Assembly: GCA_003242525.1 (NCBI GenBank)
Contig: QGUU01000115.1
Coordinates: 1-7,349, forward strand
Length of the DNA stretch: 7,349 nt
Source of the DNA: Pseudomonadota bacterium
GTDB taxonomy: Bacteria; Pseudomonadota; Alphaproteobacteria; Rhizobiales; Rhizobiaceae
Direction: 5' to 3'
This document shows, piece by piece, positions 5,942-7,349 of the stretch (its first letter is position 1; each line of letters begins with the position of its first letter). A program made the position numbers and the translations under genes. Under the pieces are notes generated by a model. That model was not told where the DNA came from. It did no database searches and was given only the letters and a program-made list of their open reading frames with translations.

Positions 5942-7294
5942 ATGAACGCACAGACCGCCATACGGCCGAATCTCTTCCATTTCACCCGCGCACCACGCCC
6001 CCTGGTGGATCGCGCCGACGGCATCTACATGTGGGACTCGACGGGCAAGCGCTACATTGACGGGTCTTCCGGGGCGGTGAACGTCAACATCGGCCATGGC
6101 AACCGCGCCGTGATCCAAGCCATGAAACGGCAGATGGACCGGGTGTCCTTTGCCTACACGATTCACTTCGAAAACCAGCCGGCGCTGGATCTGGCGCGCG
6201 ACCTTGCCGCTCGCCTGCCAGGGCTCGACCGCATTTATTTCGTCTCGGGCGGATCGGAAGCGGTGGAAGCCTGCCTGAAGCTCGCGCGGCAATGGGCCGT
6301 CGCCACCGGCCAGCCAAACCGCTGGAAAATCATTGGGCGCATGCCGTCCTATCACGGCATTACCGTCGGCTCGCTCGGTGTCACTGGCGACGATGTACTC
6401 ACCCCGGCCTTCCGGGAGATGGGTCATGCCATGCCGCTGATTCCGGCGCCCTTCGTCCACCGCGATCGAGACAACCTTTCGCTGGAAGAACGCGGACTGC
6501 GCTACGCCGACATGCTTGAGGAGAAAATCCTGGCAGAAGGGCCTGAAAGCGTGCTCGCCTTCATAATGGAGCCCATTGGCGGCGCCGCCACCGCAGCGCT
6601 GGTTCCGCCAGACAGCTATTTCGCGCGAATCCGCGAGATATGCGACAAGTTTGGAATCCTGCTCATCCATGACGAGGTGATGACCGGCATTGGCCGCACC
6701 GGAAGGTTCCTCGGCGGCGACCATTGGGGCTGCCGACCGGATATCGTTTCCCTTTCGAAGGGCCTTTCCTCCGGCTATGCGCCTCTTGGGGCGCTCGCCG
6801 CTTCGGAGCGCGTCGTGGGGCCTGTCATCGAGATGGGCGGCTTCCTCCACGGCCATACCTATGGCGGCAACCCTGTCGCCTGCGCGGCCGGCGGAGCCGT
6901 TCTTGCCGAGACGGATCGGCTCGACCTCGTCGAGAACGCGGCGAAAATGGGCGATATACTCAAAGCGGAACTGGAGGGCCTTTCGGCCCGCTTCCCCTTC
7001 GTGGCGGACATTCGAGGAAAGGGCCTGCTGCTTGGCGGCGAACTATACGCCGATCCGGACGCGAAGGTCCCGCTCCCGCGCGAACTGAATGCGAATGTGC
7101 GCCTTATCGACCTGGCCTTCGAGCGCGGGCTCATCATCTATTCCCGCCGCGTGAAGGGAGGTCCCGACAGTGACAACTTCATGGTATGCCCGCCCCTGAT
7201 CGTGACGCGCGAGCAGATCGGCGAGATCATGGGCCTGCTGGCAGACACGCTGGAAGCCCTCGCGAAGGAACTGGACCTGCCGCTCAACCACTGA
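5942..7294 (+). CDS. Class III PLP-dependent aminotransferase
   Basis: This 450-residue enzyme is a full-length fold-type I, class III (omega/diamine-type) aminotransferase. Key residues are Lys273 in LSKGLSSGYAPLGA (Schiff base to PLP), Asp244 in IHDEVMTG (pyridine nitrogen), Gly104-Ser105 in SGGSEA (phosphate), Tyr137-His138 in SYHG (ring stacking), Thr306 in HTYGGNP (phosphate from the partner subunit) and Arg358 in DIRGKG (carboxylate of the alpha-amino or keto acid partner). It should move an amino group between an amine or omega-amino acid and a keto acid, but the motifs do not fix the substrate, so I give no symbol. It starts 9 nt after the preceding stop, with AGAGGAAA as ribosome-binding site, so it is almost certainly co-transcribed with the formamidase-like gene and probably acts in the same nitrogen-compound pathway. 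Another gene follows 25 nt downstream on the same strand. Confidence 0.93.
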   Translation: MNAQTAIRPNLFHFTRAPRPLVDRADGIYMWDSTGKRYIDGSSGAVNVNIGHGNRAVIQAMKRQMDRVSFAYTIHFENQPALDLARDLAARLPGLDRIYFVSGGSEAVEACLKLARQWAVATGQPNRWKIIGRMPSYHGITVGSLGVTGDDVLTPAFREMGHAMPLIPAPFVHRDRDNLSLEERGLRYADMLEEKILAEGPESVLAFIMEPIGGAATAALVPPDSYFARIREICDKFGILLIHDEVMTGIGRTGRFLGGDHWGCRPDIVSLSKGLSSGYAPLGALAASERVVGPVIEMGGFLHGHTYGGNPVACAAGGAVLAETDRLDLVENAAKMGDILKAELEGLSARFPFVADIRGKGLLLGGELYADPDAKVPLPRELNANVRLIDLAFERGLIIYSRRVKGGPDSDNFMVCPPLIVTREQIGEIMGLLADTLEALAKELDLPLNH

Positions 7295-7319
7295 CCGAAC
7301 GGATGCTGAAAGGAAAAGG

Positions 7320-7349
7320 ATGACCTCGGCATACCCGAAAGCCATCGTC
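7320..7349 (+). CDS. Start of a further operon gene (truncated by window end)
   Basis: An ATG at 7320, preceded by the purine-rich AAGGAAAAGG, opens a frame of ten codons (MTSAYPKAIV) before the window ends. The gap to the preceding stop is 25 nt, typical of genes in one operon. Too little sequence is present to assign a family. Its identity would be the most useful clue to the pathway. Confidence 0.55.
   Translation, partial: MTSAYPKAIV

Noticed and set aside
4166..6856. A 2.7-kb open frame (896 codons) on the minus strand across the operon region
   Set aside because: It is antisense to two well-supported genes with intact family motifs. Its translation shows no recognisable domain, and long antisense frames are expected opposite GC-rich coding sequence with strong third-position bias.

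Overview
The window is GC-rich, with compact genes, good Shine-Dalgarno sites and protein families typical of an alphaproteobacterial chromosome. I infer the order Hyphomicrobiales (Rhizobiales), probably near Mesorhizobium or Phyllobacteriaceae. The main reason is the double cold-shock-domain protein at the left edge, a form common in that order. The species cannot be named from the sequence. I see no mobile element, tRNA, rRNA or CRISPR array.

Layout: (1) 1-565, minus: 188 codons of a tandem cold-shock-domain protein that runs off the left edge. (2) 728-1168, plus: glyoxalase I (gloA). (3) 1300-2172, minus: YghU-type glutathione-dependent disulfide-bond oxidoreductase, convergent with gloA across a perfect 10-bp hairpin. 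(4) 2300-3355, minus: lipoprotein with a GH25 (lysozyme/muramidase) domain. (5) 3566-3757, minus: a 63-residue orphan protein with its own candidate promoter and terminator. (6) 3904-4152, minus: an 82-residue stand-alone ParB N-terminal-like domain, ended by a strong intrinsic terminator. (7) 4292-5932, plus: a 546-residue protein of the N,N-dimethylformamidase large-subunit-like family. (8) 5942-7294, plus: a class III PLP-dependent aminotransferase 9 nt downstream. (9) 7320-7349: the first ten codons of a third gene on the same strand.

The left half looks like housekeeping and stress functions: RNA chaperoning, methylglyoxal detoxification, thiol redox and cell-wall hydrolysis. These are mostly separate transcription units. 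Three of them share a look-alike promoter, with a TTGSCG -35 box and a CTAT(C/G)T or TATCTA -10 box. The right half is an operon whose make-up, a C-N hydrolase-like protein followed by an aminotransferase, suggests catabolism or modification of a nitrogen compound whose identity cannot be read from this sequence. It is the best candidate here for undescribed biochemistry. The next points of interest are the two small minus-strand genes beside it.

No gene-free stretch exceeds 300 bases. The longest gaps (566-727, 1169-1299, 2173-2299, 3356-3565, 3758-3903 and 4153-4291) hold the promoters, hairpins and repeat listed below.
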